Assembly: GCA_035582835.1 (NCBI GenBank)
Contig: JAYKAV010002924.1
Location: 186,001-250,000, forward strand
Direction: 5' to 3'
DNA length: 64,000 nucleotides
From: Phoebastria nigripes
Lineage: Eukaryota > Chordata > Aves > Procellariiformes > Diomedeidae
The notes below the pieces were generated by a model, which saw only the letters and a list, made by a program, of their open reading frames with translations, did not search any database and had not been told where the DNA came from. Shown in pieces: positions 1 to 11,000 of this stretch (position 1 is the first letter of the stretch; each line of letters starts with the position of its first letter). A program made the translations under genes and the position numbers.

Positions 1-3000
1 CTGTTCCACTCCAGGAGTTTCATATCTCTTTCAACGAGCGCTGGTAAATCCGTTTCATGAACTGGAATTTGAAATCGGTGATTTCTTAAGGTTACTGCCT
101 GGTATCCTGTAGTTTTGGTCTCATGCAGTATCTCGCATATTTAGATTCGTATCATAATAAACTGTGTCCCAACCCAAAATATCTCTCAGTGGGTTTGTAA
201 GGAAGAAGCACAAGAAGCAACGCACATCAGCATCACTGGAGGAAGAACCTTGTCTAATTCAGATTTCAAATGAGCTCAGAAAGACAGGGCAGTGATGCTG
301 AAGCTGGTATCAGCAATATTTAGAGAAGGGAGAGGCAGTAGAAGGGAATGTTTTAGCAAGGGATTCTATTTGAGCAGGTATGTAACTTTTGGTATGGAAA
401 AAGTGCTCATTACTTTGCCAGAACAGACGTTTAAATGTATTGACCTATTGAATCAGATGATAACGCTTGCTCTGTAATAAATCAAATGTGAGATTTTTTG
501 CCATTGAGGAAGTGGGGATCTGGCTTTTCACAAGAAAAACTTGGATCAACTTGTAGTATGAGGAAAACAGAAACATGGAATAAAATTTAATGGAACAATA
601 GGAAGGGACTTTTAAGAAGGTAAAACAATCCAAGACCTTTTTAAAACTTTATTATTTGTGTTCTGGTTTTAGAACAGCTGCTATAATCTCTTTATTTTAT
701 TCTAACAGCACAGCTGACCTAGTTCCCTTCACTGTCACTCACATCATGTGCAGCTAACTTACTCAGGCAGAGTAGTATTTTGTGAAAGCAGTTATCGCTT
801 TGGAATAAATATCTCAGCTACGAAAGCATAGGAGAGCAATGTATCCCAATCCAGGCATTTTGTTTTAAATTAGGCTTCAAATCTCTGTATTATAAATTTA
901 TGTGTTTTGACAGTTTTCAACTGTGATTTTATCAGTGGCAGGTATAGATGAGGTCATCTCCATATATGTTTACAGGAACCTGCATTGATACCTATCTTCC
1001 GAGAATGATGTTATTAATTGCAGTTATTTATATATTTTAGTTTAAATATATGAATGTCCTCCTAATGTCAGGTATACTAATTAAGGTTACTAATATTTAT
1101 AAGCGTTTGCAGGCTGGGGCTTTGTTATCCAAGGCAGTGGAGAGTTTTTAAGACTGCTGTTTTATTCCGTGTAAAATAAATATAACAAGCACTCTCCTGG
1201 GTGCTGTAGGACCTCTCTATTCTTCACGAAGAACAGTTGTTCTGTAAGTAATGTATTTGCAGCTTCGGAGCCTTAGAAAGAACTAGAGAGTGCCCAGCAA
1301 TAGGGATTCAATTCATATGAGATTATCCATACCAGTAATTGAATGTTCCTGATTTTCATTTTAATAAAATAAATTATAGCTCATAACATTTTATGTTTCA
1401 TTAAGTAATTTCATAAATGAGAGTCATAAATATTATATTTAGACAAATAAAACATTGATGATTATAAATTATTCAAGGGTACTTTTACTTAGCTTTGAAA
1501 TATGCTGTCTATTTGCCATTCTGCTCATTGGCCCTGAGGATTGACTCCTGGTAGAGGTTTCAGCAAGTCAGAAAAATGTTCATGCCATTAAAATAGAGAA
1601 GATTATGCTAGTATTGTAATTTTTGCACAGTGTTTAGCTTTTCACTTAAAAGCACATAAACCAGAATATTATTAAAGAATAATTTCCCCCTTTTTGTCCA
1701 TTTACTCTTTCTGTTTTCTTTAGGAGTAGTGAATTATCGGGAAAGAAACCTATGTTTCATGAAATATAAATGGTAATTTATTTACTTTTAACTGTGGCGA
1801 TACCTACAGAAGGCCTTTACCCTGAGATGTAAACACGGAGTGACATATGAGCAAAAATATTCCCCCTAAGTTAAAAAGATGTAAAAATTCAGTTGCTCGC
1901 GGACATGATTTTAGAGGCAAAATCTAATAAAAGCATAATAAAGAAATGGCTGAGATAATGAAAGCCTGCATATCCGCTGAGTTTCAGTGAAGGGAGAGAG
2001 AGTCTATTTTAATATTCATAAATTGAGCTGTGACCCGGCCAGGAGCAGCCTCCTTCGCCCGCCCACCCTGCCTGGTGGGCTTGCCTGGAAGAATACAAAA
2101 GCAAACGGTGTTTAATGTCCATCACGGCTCGACGGTTTGTCTGGGAGGCTCAGGTCACGGTTTACTGCTGCCACACGCTGTGGCAACTTCCAAGCAGACC
2201 CCAAAACCCAGGGTCTGGCTGTGCACCCCCCAGGAGGGTACCAGGGGAAGAGGCTGCTCCCCACTCCAGCCCCTGCCTCCCCCGTGCCGGGCACCTGCAT
2301 CCCCAGCGGGAGCCAGGCTGGTCCCAGAGAAATGACCACTAATGTCATCCCTGCAGTTTCCTCGCGGTGTGATCTGTTTGTGCTTAAACTCAGGGCTTTA
2401 ATTGACTTAAGGGCTTTCGAAGCCCACACTCTGAGGCCCCTTAAAAAGTCCAGGGAAATGAGCGTAAGTGAATCAGGCAAGGTTTATATTTTCACTACCT
2501 ATGTCGCAGTTAGCCTTCACTCCTAAAATTTCAAAATTTTACCTCTACTTTGTAACTCAATGTAAATTAGGTTTGAGTCAGTCTTATGTTTAATAGATAC
2601 ACAAGCTGAGGCACCAGATAACTCTTCGCTAAAAGGTATGCAGACTGTGGGTGTTGTATAAGTCGTGAGCCTGAGAAGTGTCAGGCAAGAGACAGACACT
2701 GTGTGGGTAGAGAAGGGATAATTTTTTTCTCAAATATTGCACCTCTTTGTTATTATTGATAAGAGCAAATAATGAAATACCTGCAATAGCGTTCTGGAGG
2801 CAGTGATAGGTTAGAAAAATAAAGCGGAGGGTTTTTTTCTCCCTTTTCTTTGTAAGCATGACTCTATTTACTTAATTTCAGTTTCTAAAATAGCTTTGTT
2901 AACAAGAATTGATCCGCTGAGGCCAGGGGCGGATGGTACTCCCCTGGATATCATCATGAGCAAATACGCTGCTCACTTCAGAGCTCTGAAAAAGTGGTTT

Positions 3001-3475
3001 ATACAGAATTCTGCCTACTTTTATAGTCACAGGCTGCAAAACATCTCTGGTAACTTAGTTTCCCTATGAACATAGCCTTTCCCTTCCCAGATCTAGGTAC
3101 GTGTCCTGCGTGGGTCCAAAGGTCCACAGCTTGGGAATAGGGCTGGCAAAGCAGGGAGATTTATATTATCCTGGGGGATATTCCTGGGGTCAGTGTCTCT
3201 GCTGGCATCACCCAGAGCACAGGCAGGGAGAGTGATTTTTAAAAAGGGAGGAGTGGCAGGAAGATTTGGCAGCTAAAATGTTCCCCTCCTGCCAAAGAAA
3301 TGAGGCACAGCCGCAGCATGTCCAGACTTGAGAAGCGGGATGCCCTCAGGCCCATCAGTCCTATATGTTTAGCTGATCCCAGGTACTTTTTTAATAAGGA
3401 AAAACGCCATTCTGCAGTGATAAAATTTACAAGAAGCTCTGCAAACAAACCCTAGCACTTCACTGGATATATGGG
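1..3475 (+). other. FGF14: FGF14 upstream intron, 5' part of window
   Basis: No exon with splice sites and FGF similarity is visible here. The DNA is AT-rich with short polyA/polyT runs. Two parts look less like neutral drift. Positions 990-1200 and 1740-2030 have mixed composition with many TAATTA-like and ATTTA-like words. Positions 2030-2500 are GC-richer than the flanks and include a small perfect hairpin at 2411-2425. Overlapping reading frames between 2030 and 2526 run in several frames at once, as expected for GC-rich noncoding DNA, and resemble no known protein. Assignment to the FGF14 intron rests on the exons found downstream, on the strand and order of the gene, and on the absence of any other gene. 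Confidence 0.7.
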
Positions 3476-3721
3476 TGTCCTGGTTTTGGCTGGGATAGAG
3501 TTAATTTTCTTCCTAGTGCTGTGTTTTGGATTTAGTATGAGAGAATGTTGATAACACACTGATGATTTTAGTTGTTGCTAAGTAGTCTACTATTCAAGGA
3601 CTTTTCAGCTTCCCGTGCTCTGCCAGGTGCACAAGAAGCTGGGAGGGAGCATAGCCAGGACAGCTAACCCAACTAGCCAACGGGGTATTCCATACCATAT
3701 GACATCATGCTCAGTATATAA
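3476..3721 (+). mobile_element. Partial endogenous-retrovirus LTR, cut by assembly gap
   Basis: The segment begins tgtcctggttttggctggg and stays closely similar to the complete solo LTR at 51618-52224 in the same orientation. Shared landmarks are the gatagagttaattttctt block, the gcacaagaagctgggaggg block and the accatatgacatcatgctca block just before the TATA region. It stops at the N run after the tatata stretch, so the 3' part of the LTR (about 360 bp, judged from the other copy) should lie in the gap. It is more diverged and internally shorter than the other copy. Whether it is a solo LTR or the edge of a longer provirus cannot be seen. Confidence 0.85.
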
Positions 3722-4694
3722 NNNNNNNNNNNNNNNNNNNNNNNNNNNNNNNNNNNNNNNNNNNNNNNNNNNNNNNNNNNNNNNNNNNNNNNNNNNNNNN
3801 NNNNNNNNNNNNNNNNNNNNNNNNNNNNNNNNNNNNNNNNNNNNNNNNNNNNNNNNNNNNNNNNNNNNNNNNNNNNNNNNNNNNNNNNNNNNNNNNNNNN
3901 NNNNNNNNNNNNNNNNNNNNNNNNNNNNNNNNNNNNNNNNNNNNNNNNNNNNNNNNNNNNNNNNNNNNNNNNNNNNNNNNNNNNNNNNNNNNNNNNNNNN
4001 NNNNNNNNNNNNNNNNNNNNNNNNNNNNNNNNNNNNNNNNNNNNNNNNNNNNNNNNNNNNNNNNNNNNNNNNNNNNNNNNNNNNNNNNNNNNNNNNNNNN
4101 NNNNNNNNNNNNNNNNNNNNNNNNNNNNNNNNNNNNNNNNNNNNNNNNNNNNNNNNNNNNNNNNNNNNNNNNNNNNNNNNNNNNNNNNNNNNNNNNNNNN
4201 NNNNNNNNNNNNNNNNNNNNNNNNNNNNNNNNNNNNNNNNNNNNNNNNNNNNNNNNNNNNNNNNNNNNNNNNNNNNNNNNNNNNNNNNNNNNNNNNNNNN
4301 NNNNNNNNNNNNNNNNNNNNNNNNNNNNNNNNNNNNNNNNNNNNNNNNNNNNNNNNNNNNNNNNNNNNNNNNNNNNNNNNNNNNNNNNNNNNNNNNNNNN
4401 NNNNNNNNNNNNNNNNNNNNNNNNNNNNNNNNNNNNNNNNNNNNNNNNNNNNNNNNNNNNNNNNNNNNNNNNNNNNNNNNNNNNNNNNNNNNNNNNNNNN
4501 NNNNNNNNNNNNNNNNNNNNNNNNNNNNNNNNNNNNNNNNNNNNNNNNNNNNNNNNNNNNNNNNNNNNNNNNNNNNNNNNNNNNNNNNNNNNNNNNNNNN
4601 NNNNNNNNNNNNNNNNNNNNNNNNNNNNNNNNNNNNNNNNNNNNNNNNNNNNNNNNNNNNNNNNNNNNNNNNNNNNNNNNNNNNNNNNNNNNNN
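3722..4694. other. Assembly gap (973 N)
   Basis: This run of N lies between an LTR on its left and a CR1 fragment on its right, so it probably hides repeats. Reading frames drawn through it have no support. An FGF14 exon hidden here cannot be excluded, but nothing suggests one. Confidence 0.99.
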
Positions 4695-5010
4695 CATCCA
4701 CCAGTACCCCCAAGTCCTTCTCGGCAGGGCTGCTCTCAATCCCTTCATCCCCCAGCCTGTATTGATACTGGGGGTTGCCCCAACCCAGGTGCAGGACCTT
4801 GCATTTGGCCTTGTTGAACCTCATGAGGTTCACACGGGCCCACTTCTCCAGCTTGTCCAGGTCCCTCTGGATGGCATCCCGTCCCTCAGGCGTGTCGACC
4901 GCACCACTCAGCTTGGTGTCGTCTGCAAACTTGCTGAGGGTGCACTCGGTCCCACTATGTTGTTGATGAAGATATTAAACAGTACTGGTCCAAATACGGA
5001 CCCCTGAGGG
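4695..5010 (-). mobile_element. CR1 LINE fragment, reverse transcriptase C-terminal part
   Basis: The minus strand encodes a piece of CR1 ORF2. Reading from 5010 downwards, [12 protein letters not shown] is followed by the [18 protein letters not shown] block containing the intact reverse-transcriptase FADD motif, then [15 protein letters not shown], and then EKDLGVLVD at the gap edge. A small indel near 4950 separates the first block from the second, so the copy cannot make a continuous protein. Its sequence differs from the large CR1 at 16070-20527 (SGAV against GGSV after the FADD/FADN box), so it belongs to another CR1 subfamily. Its 3' end lies in the gap. Confidence 0.93.
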
Positions 5011-5036
5011 AAATACTGTTTCTATGAACAGTATTT
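5011..5036. repeat. Perfect 10-bp inverted repeat with 6-nt loop
   Basis: Positions 5011-5020 (aaatactgtt) are the exact reverse complement of 5027-5036 (aacagtattt). It starts directly at the 5' limit of the minus-strand CR1 fragment. It may be an insertion footprint or chance in AT-rich DNA. Confidence 0.6.
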
Positions 5037-8000
5037 CTGGACCTGTTTGTTTATCCACAGTGTCTCAGTCCATATGAAGTTTCCTTCCAATTCATATGAC
5101 TGAGCCCCCTGAATATCTGTACTGCTTTTTCTCTGAATTTCTCTAGTCTCATCAGACAACTTTGCCCCATGTCCACTCCTCCTATTTGTCCATGTCTTCC
5201 CAGAGTAAGTACTTTTCTTTTCTGTTTTCTATTTCTCCATATATACTCCTGCTTGCAAATTTTGTCCTCCGAACTCATTTAGTGGATTCCCTTTTCCTTA
5301 AACACGCTGCTGAAACACCAGCAGAAAATCTTTTCCCCTCCACACTAAATGGGTTTGCAACCACAAAAGCTTTGCATTTGATCAGCATCTGTGTTTAGAT
5401 GCGGGCTGGTTTAAGTTAGATAGCGAAATACCTAATTCTGTGTTGAGTGTTGTGCAGTAGGTATAGATNGGACAGCACGGGGATAGCAGTGACAACCTGT
5501 GGTGAAACGGCCCCTGTCCATTCCTGGGGCTTCCTGAGGAGGCATAACATTGGCAAGCAGTGCATTTTAGCTGGCTTGAAAAATGGGACCGATTTTGTGA
5601 GTTTGGGGAAGATTGTCTCTGAGTAGATTTCCATAGTTGTATATTTTGGGCATCTAAATTCCTGGCCTGATTTTCAGAAGCGCTGAGGCTGCTGAGAGCG
5701 GAGCAGGGGCTGCCCAGCACTGCGCAGCTGAACGTCTGGCCTCCAGGTATTGCTACTAACACGATAATCTCAAAATCAGAGACCGCCTTTGAGAACGTTG
5801 GCTTTAATCTCAATTTCCCAGGTTTTCCAAGCTATAAAATGTAGTCCAAAGACTTTTTTCCAACCTATTTGCTAGCAATGGTGGGCGGAATTACTAGTAC
5901 AGACCTTTGAAGATATAAAGTTTAACAGAAATGAAAAGAAAAAAGAAAAGAAAAAAAAAAGAAGAAAAAAGGTTTTCTTTTTGTCTTTTTGCAAAATACC
6001 AGTCTTGTTATTGATGTAAATCATGCACAATGTGAACAGCATGATCTTCTGACTGCTGGGAACTGAGCACCTCAGCAGAAACTGAACGTGATTCACGGTG
6101 GCTCCCTGTTTTCTAATTATTGACCTCATACAAGTTTATTCTCTGAAAGTAGTAACTGGCTTAGGCAGATATATCCAACACCTCCAATTTTGTATTTGTT
6201 GGCAGCATTGTTTTAATTGCTGCTTTTTTCCATGGGAGAGTTCAATTCACAGGCTGATGGTTTTCCCGAAACAGCAGAGGTGACACACCTGCACGCAGAG
6301 GCAGCTCCCAGCAGCAGCACTCGTCTTTTAATTGCTGACAGAGCATCGTATCGGTGCACAACCTGAAGAAGAGGGTTTCTTCTTTCTCGGAGCAGTCGCA
6401 TTTGGAACTTCACAGGCTGTTACTGGCAGCCAAACAACCTGCTCTGCACCCTGAGATTTCCCAAATATCTTGATGCTTCCCACTGGCACCTCTGAATGCT
6501 TGGTGAAATACCGAATCTGCAAGGTGAGGTATCAGTAACGATGCCTTAAATGCCAAATCAGTAACGATGTCTTAAATGCCAAAGAGATGCTACATTGTCA
6601 GGAATCCTCTCAAATTGTGCCACAAACCAATCTCCATTTAAATGTGGATTTAAAAAGAAATGTTTCTTTTTTACTTAATATTAAGAGTATGTGTGATTGT
6701 TTGCGAAAAAAAGACACAACTGCTGCTGTCATATTGTTTTAGGCACTAATAGGTCTGATAGATGATTGTTAATTAGTTAACAAGAACATATAAGAATTGT
6801 CTTTTTCCCCAGCTGTTTGAGACCTTCAGTGTATAAAGAATTAACCCTGGATTAGCCAAGTGATATATCTGTACTGAAATATTGTGAAGTAGGTAGTAGA
6901 AAGTTACTCACATTTCCAAAACAGGTAGATGTTTTGGCTTTGTTTTTTGCTTGTTTCTGTGCTTTTAGTTAGGCCAAAAGTACAATTAAAAAGACCTGAC
7001 AGACAAACTGAAGAGGCAGAAGAAGAGAGGGTGTCACCTGCTGTAAGTTTTATACTCTCAATTGTATGTTCTGTTGGTTGGTTTCTCCTGTAATGCCTCT
7101 GCAATCTCAATTTTGATGCATGAAATACAGCAGCTCCAACCCTCTATGAGCAGACTTGGTCTCCCATCTCTATACTCAAACCATTATAGAAATTAGATAT
7201 TTGAACAGAATAATAGGTAATAGTCCCTAAACTCAGTGCTTTTTTTCAGTAGCTATCAAAAATCCTTGCAAAGGAATGGAAGTGGCATGAACAAAGTCCT
7301 GAGGAAATATCACTGATGATAGGTTAAAATTCACAGCTAAATTTCTCTTAAAAAAATAAAAAAAAAAAAAAAGAAGAAGAAAGAAAAAAAGGCAGCATAA
7401 CAAAGAAAATAGTTTGGAAAATCTTCCATTTATTGCAGTCAAAGCTCCCTTTCTTTGTCCACTCTTTCTTTTGTTCTTCCACAAATCATTGTTTTCATGC
7501 ATTTTAAAATGCGTCTGTGCTCTGTCCTTACTTTGGCACTTGGAGATCATGGACACAGAAAGCGTGTTTCTCATTTACACTTTATTCCACTGCGGAAATA
7601 GCCACTTCTGCAGGCTTGCCCCTTGTTGTAAGGGGTGTGCCGGTGCAGCGGAGGGCATGGTTACGGATGTGGCAGTCCAGCTGTCCCTCTGGGCCATTGT
7701 GAGTTAGCACAGGTGAGATCAGCCCTGACATTCGTTGAGTCTAACCAACTGCTTCAGTCCCAGTCAAAAAGTCGTATTTGCTTGCCTCTTCAGTGGAGCT
7801 TGTGTATCTAAATGTCCAAGTTAAAGGCTACCGCAATATTTAATGTATTCTGGTTCCATATGGAAGAAACGTATTTTTCATTATACAGATATACACAACT
7901 GATTCCTTCATTCCCAAGATCCTGTACGGTATTTTATTTAGGTATTGGATGTATGTATTGAATGACAACTTGTGTTGTCATGTTTTCTGCAAATGAGAGA

Positions 8001-11000
8001 TGTATTTCAACTCTATTGAAAAGAAATGAAAAAATACTGCAGAACAGGAAAAAGAAATCCCCTTTTCTCTGGTCCATCTTTCTTTCCATATGGTGAAACA
8101 TATTTGTGAATCATATGCCTGGTGTTTATCTTTCACCCCCTCCCCCCTCTAAACAGGTGCAAATGCTTTTGTGAAAAAAAGAAAAAAAAAAGAAAAAAAA
8201 TCCAACAAATCTGATGTCTCCTTTTCTGGCTGCCTGTTTCAAGTCTGATTGTTTTAACTTTCCTTTTGATGAGGATATAGTTGAAAATCATGTTTTGTAA
8301 GGAATTATGAGCAGCAAGAAAAAAAATCACCTGTTGACTATGCAAAGGCAGCAGCACAGGGAATTTTTTGGGAAAAAAGAGCACATCCATCTCTATTTCT
8401 GTATTTATACAAGCATGAGGACCAAATTCAGTTGTGATGAGTAAAGTATTGAAAAANAGACTCTTTTACACAGGCTTACATGGGACTGCTTGTATCTATC
8501 TGGACTAATGTGACAGGTGGAAGCTAGAAGAAATGTAAACAAATGGAACAGAAATTTAAGGCTAAACATAGGTGCTTTCTCTGCATCCTTGCTGAATTTT
8601 AAGAACCTACTGAAATAATTCAATAGGAATAAGAGCAAAACATATGCAGTTTTGATACATGTTACGAATGCATGCCGTGCAATGCCTTTGGGACACAGGG
8701 GGACAAATTGGAAATCCAGATAAAGCTGAGGATAAGAGAGTTGTGTGTTTATAGCTCAAAGGATGAAAGTATAAGCAGGAAGTCAAATCTTTGCCCCATT
8801 TGATGTCAGTTTAAGGTCAAGGTAAACAGATACATTCTCAGCGTATGTGGGCATGGAAACAGGCGTGCAATCATTGTGACATTCTCAGGAAAAAGGAGTT
8901 CATATGGCCTGTAGCAACATTTTGAATATGCTGATGGTTGGTTTGAGAACAGAAGAGAAAATACAGTTCAAAAGGTTCTTGAAAGACTTGAAGGAAACGG
9001 ACAAGAAAAATGGAACGTAGATCAACAAATACAAAAAATCTCACAATCTTGTAAGCAAGGAGGCACAATCTTACAAAAGCGTAGCCAGTGTTTGACAATG
9101 TGACAGCAGTCAATGAATTAGTTTGCGTATCTAGGAAAAGAAATTACAAGGAACTTTGCTCTGGAGGAATTAAGGCATGGTCTAGTGGTGGGACACCTTT
9201 TTCTTTTCCTTGCTGAAATTTTTTTCTTTTTTTCTGCTCCAAGCTTCTCTCAAAACAAACTTGCTAGATCTTTTTTGATTCTGTTATTTTGTTTTGCTTT
9301 ATTTTGCTTTGGTGGGTTTTCTTAACGTCTGTGAGACCTGGGCACGTACAGAAAAGACAACAGCCATGTAAATGCATATTAACAAAAAAGAATATAAAAG
9401 AACCAGTGGGGAGGAGTGACAGAAAGCGATATCATCTGAAAATCAAGTACAAAAATTTTGTTGAACTTCTTCCGTGGGCAGGTGTTGTAGGGATATATTG
9501 CCATTGCCTTTGGCCACAATGCTGAAGTTTAGAATTAAGTTTGCAGGGTGAGAGGATGTGAGTATGAGTGAGTGCATGCGTCCTCTTGTCTGAAATTCCC
9601 TGCTTGGAGAAAAGCCCCTGGCCAGAGCTGGAGCCAGCATGTGGGCACAAAGGGTGAGGAGGACATTCTGGCCACAAGAAATAATGCCTCGGCATAGGCA
9701 CAGTCTTGAGCATAGGCTCACTGCCATGGCTAAGGAGAAAACAGGAGTTTTAATACAGGAAACAACCCCAAAGCTCTTCAGTAAATTAGAAACAATGAAA
9801 AAAGGAGTAAGAGGAAAGTTATGTGAGTTATCAAGGACCACTGGGGTCTACAGAGCCAGGGACTAAGTGATAAATTAGTGCTTATAACTCACAGGTGAAG
9901 TAATTGCTTTCTGAAAAGGCAGCTGAGATCAAGGTAACTTCAGAGGCATTACCAGGCATCAGCTGGGGGTAACCAAGCCACTGGCTGAAGCTGAGCCTGT
10001 TTCCAGCCTTTCTGAATTATCCCTTGCAGTTCAGCATTTATGTGCAGTATGGCTTGATGCATACCTTTCTTGTGAAAGAAAGATATGAAAAACTGTCCTC
10101 AGCTTTGGTGAACCGGTGAAGAATTGTGTTTCCAACGGACTTGCAAATTAAAATACCTGATATTTTCACCTCCATGCTTTTTACTTTAGAAATCAATAGG
10201 CTGGTTTTAAGACCTTAAAACAGTCTTTTCTTTGCATTCAGCAGTTTGATCCTGCTTCTTACAGATGTTGTAGTAGGGAACACCTTAATATGTGTACTGA
10301 TTGTGTTTCCTTTGCCAGTCAAAGATGGGTTACAGATTGACTTACTCTTCTGAGTAGGCTATAGTTTTGACCCTGATCCTATGCCTCCAATTGTTTTTAT
10401 ACACAGCTCAATAGTAATATATGTTTTCTAGCTCAATTTATCTTTGCAATTAGCCACTCAAGTCAATAGATAATGCATTTTTAATGCCATGTTGGCAAAG
10501 AGGAAGATCCTCCATTTCTCAGGAACACAGGTGATGTAAATTCACTTCCAAGCAGCAGTAAAAGCAACCGTAATCTTGCGTAAAACCTCATTGCTTTCTT
10601 TGAAACTTGTTCACCACAGCTGAGCCTTCTTGCAAAAACTGTTGTGTGTGTGGTATGGTATAATGAATTCTGCTGGAAAGCAACAGGATATAGAGGAGTT
10701 AGTCCTCCCATTAGAGTACTGTAGATGCTAAAAAAAAAAAAAAGTGTTGTTTTTTTTTTTTTCTTTTGCAGTCTGCATTCCTCAGGTGCAGATTAGAAGG
10801 GCTAACAGTTGGATATTTGTACATCTCATTATTCATCAGGATTGTTCATGAGTAGATTGAAGCTGCTTTAGGATCAATATGTTGTTATCCATGCAATATT
10901 AAGCTTTGACTTTCCACAGGACAGCTATAGGAATATGCTATAATAGACAACTAGTTAGGTAGAGGCTTGAGAGCAAGGGGCTAATTGGTTTTATGGGAAA

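Noticed and set aside
2030..2526. Cluster of overlapping open frames on both strands
   Set aside because: Four frames are open at once because stop codons are rare in GC-rich DNA. None shows a domain or splice sites.
3615..4833. Long open frames through the first N run
   Set aside because: Their length is produced by Ns. The readable ends are LTR on one side and CR1 on the other.
5660..5740. Possible amniote repeat starting gcctgattttcagaagcgct
   Set aside because: It recalls a common reptile and bird interspersed repeat, but I cannot name the family or define its ends.
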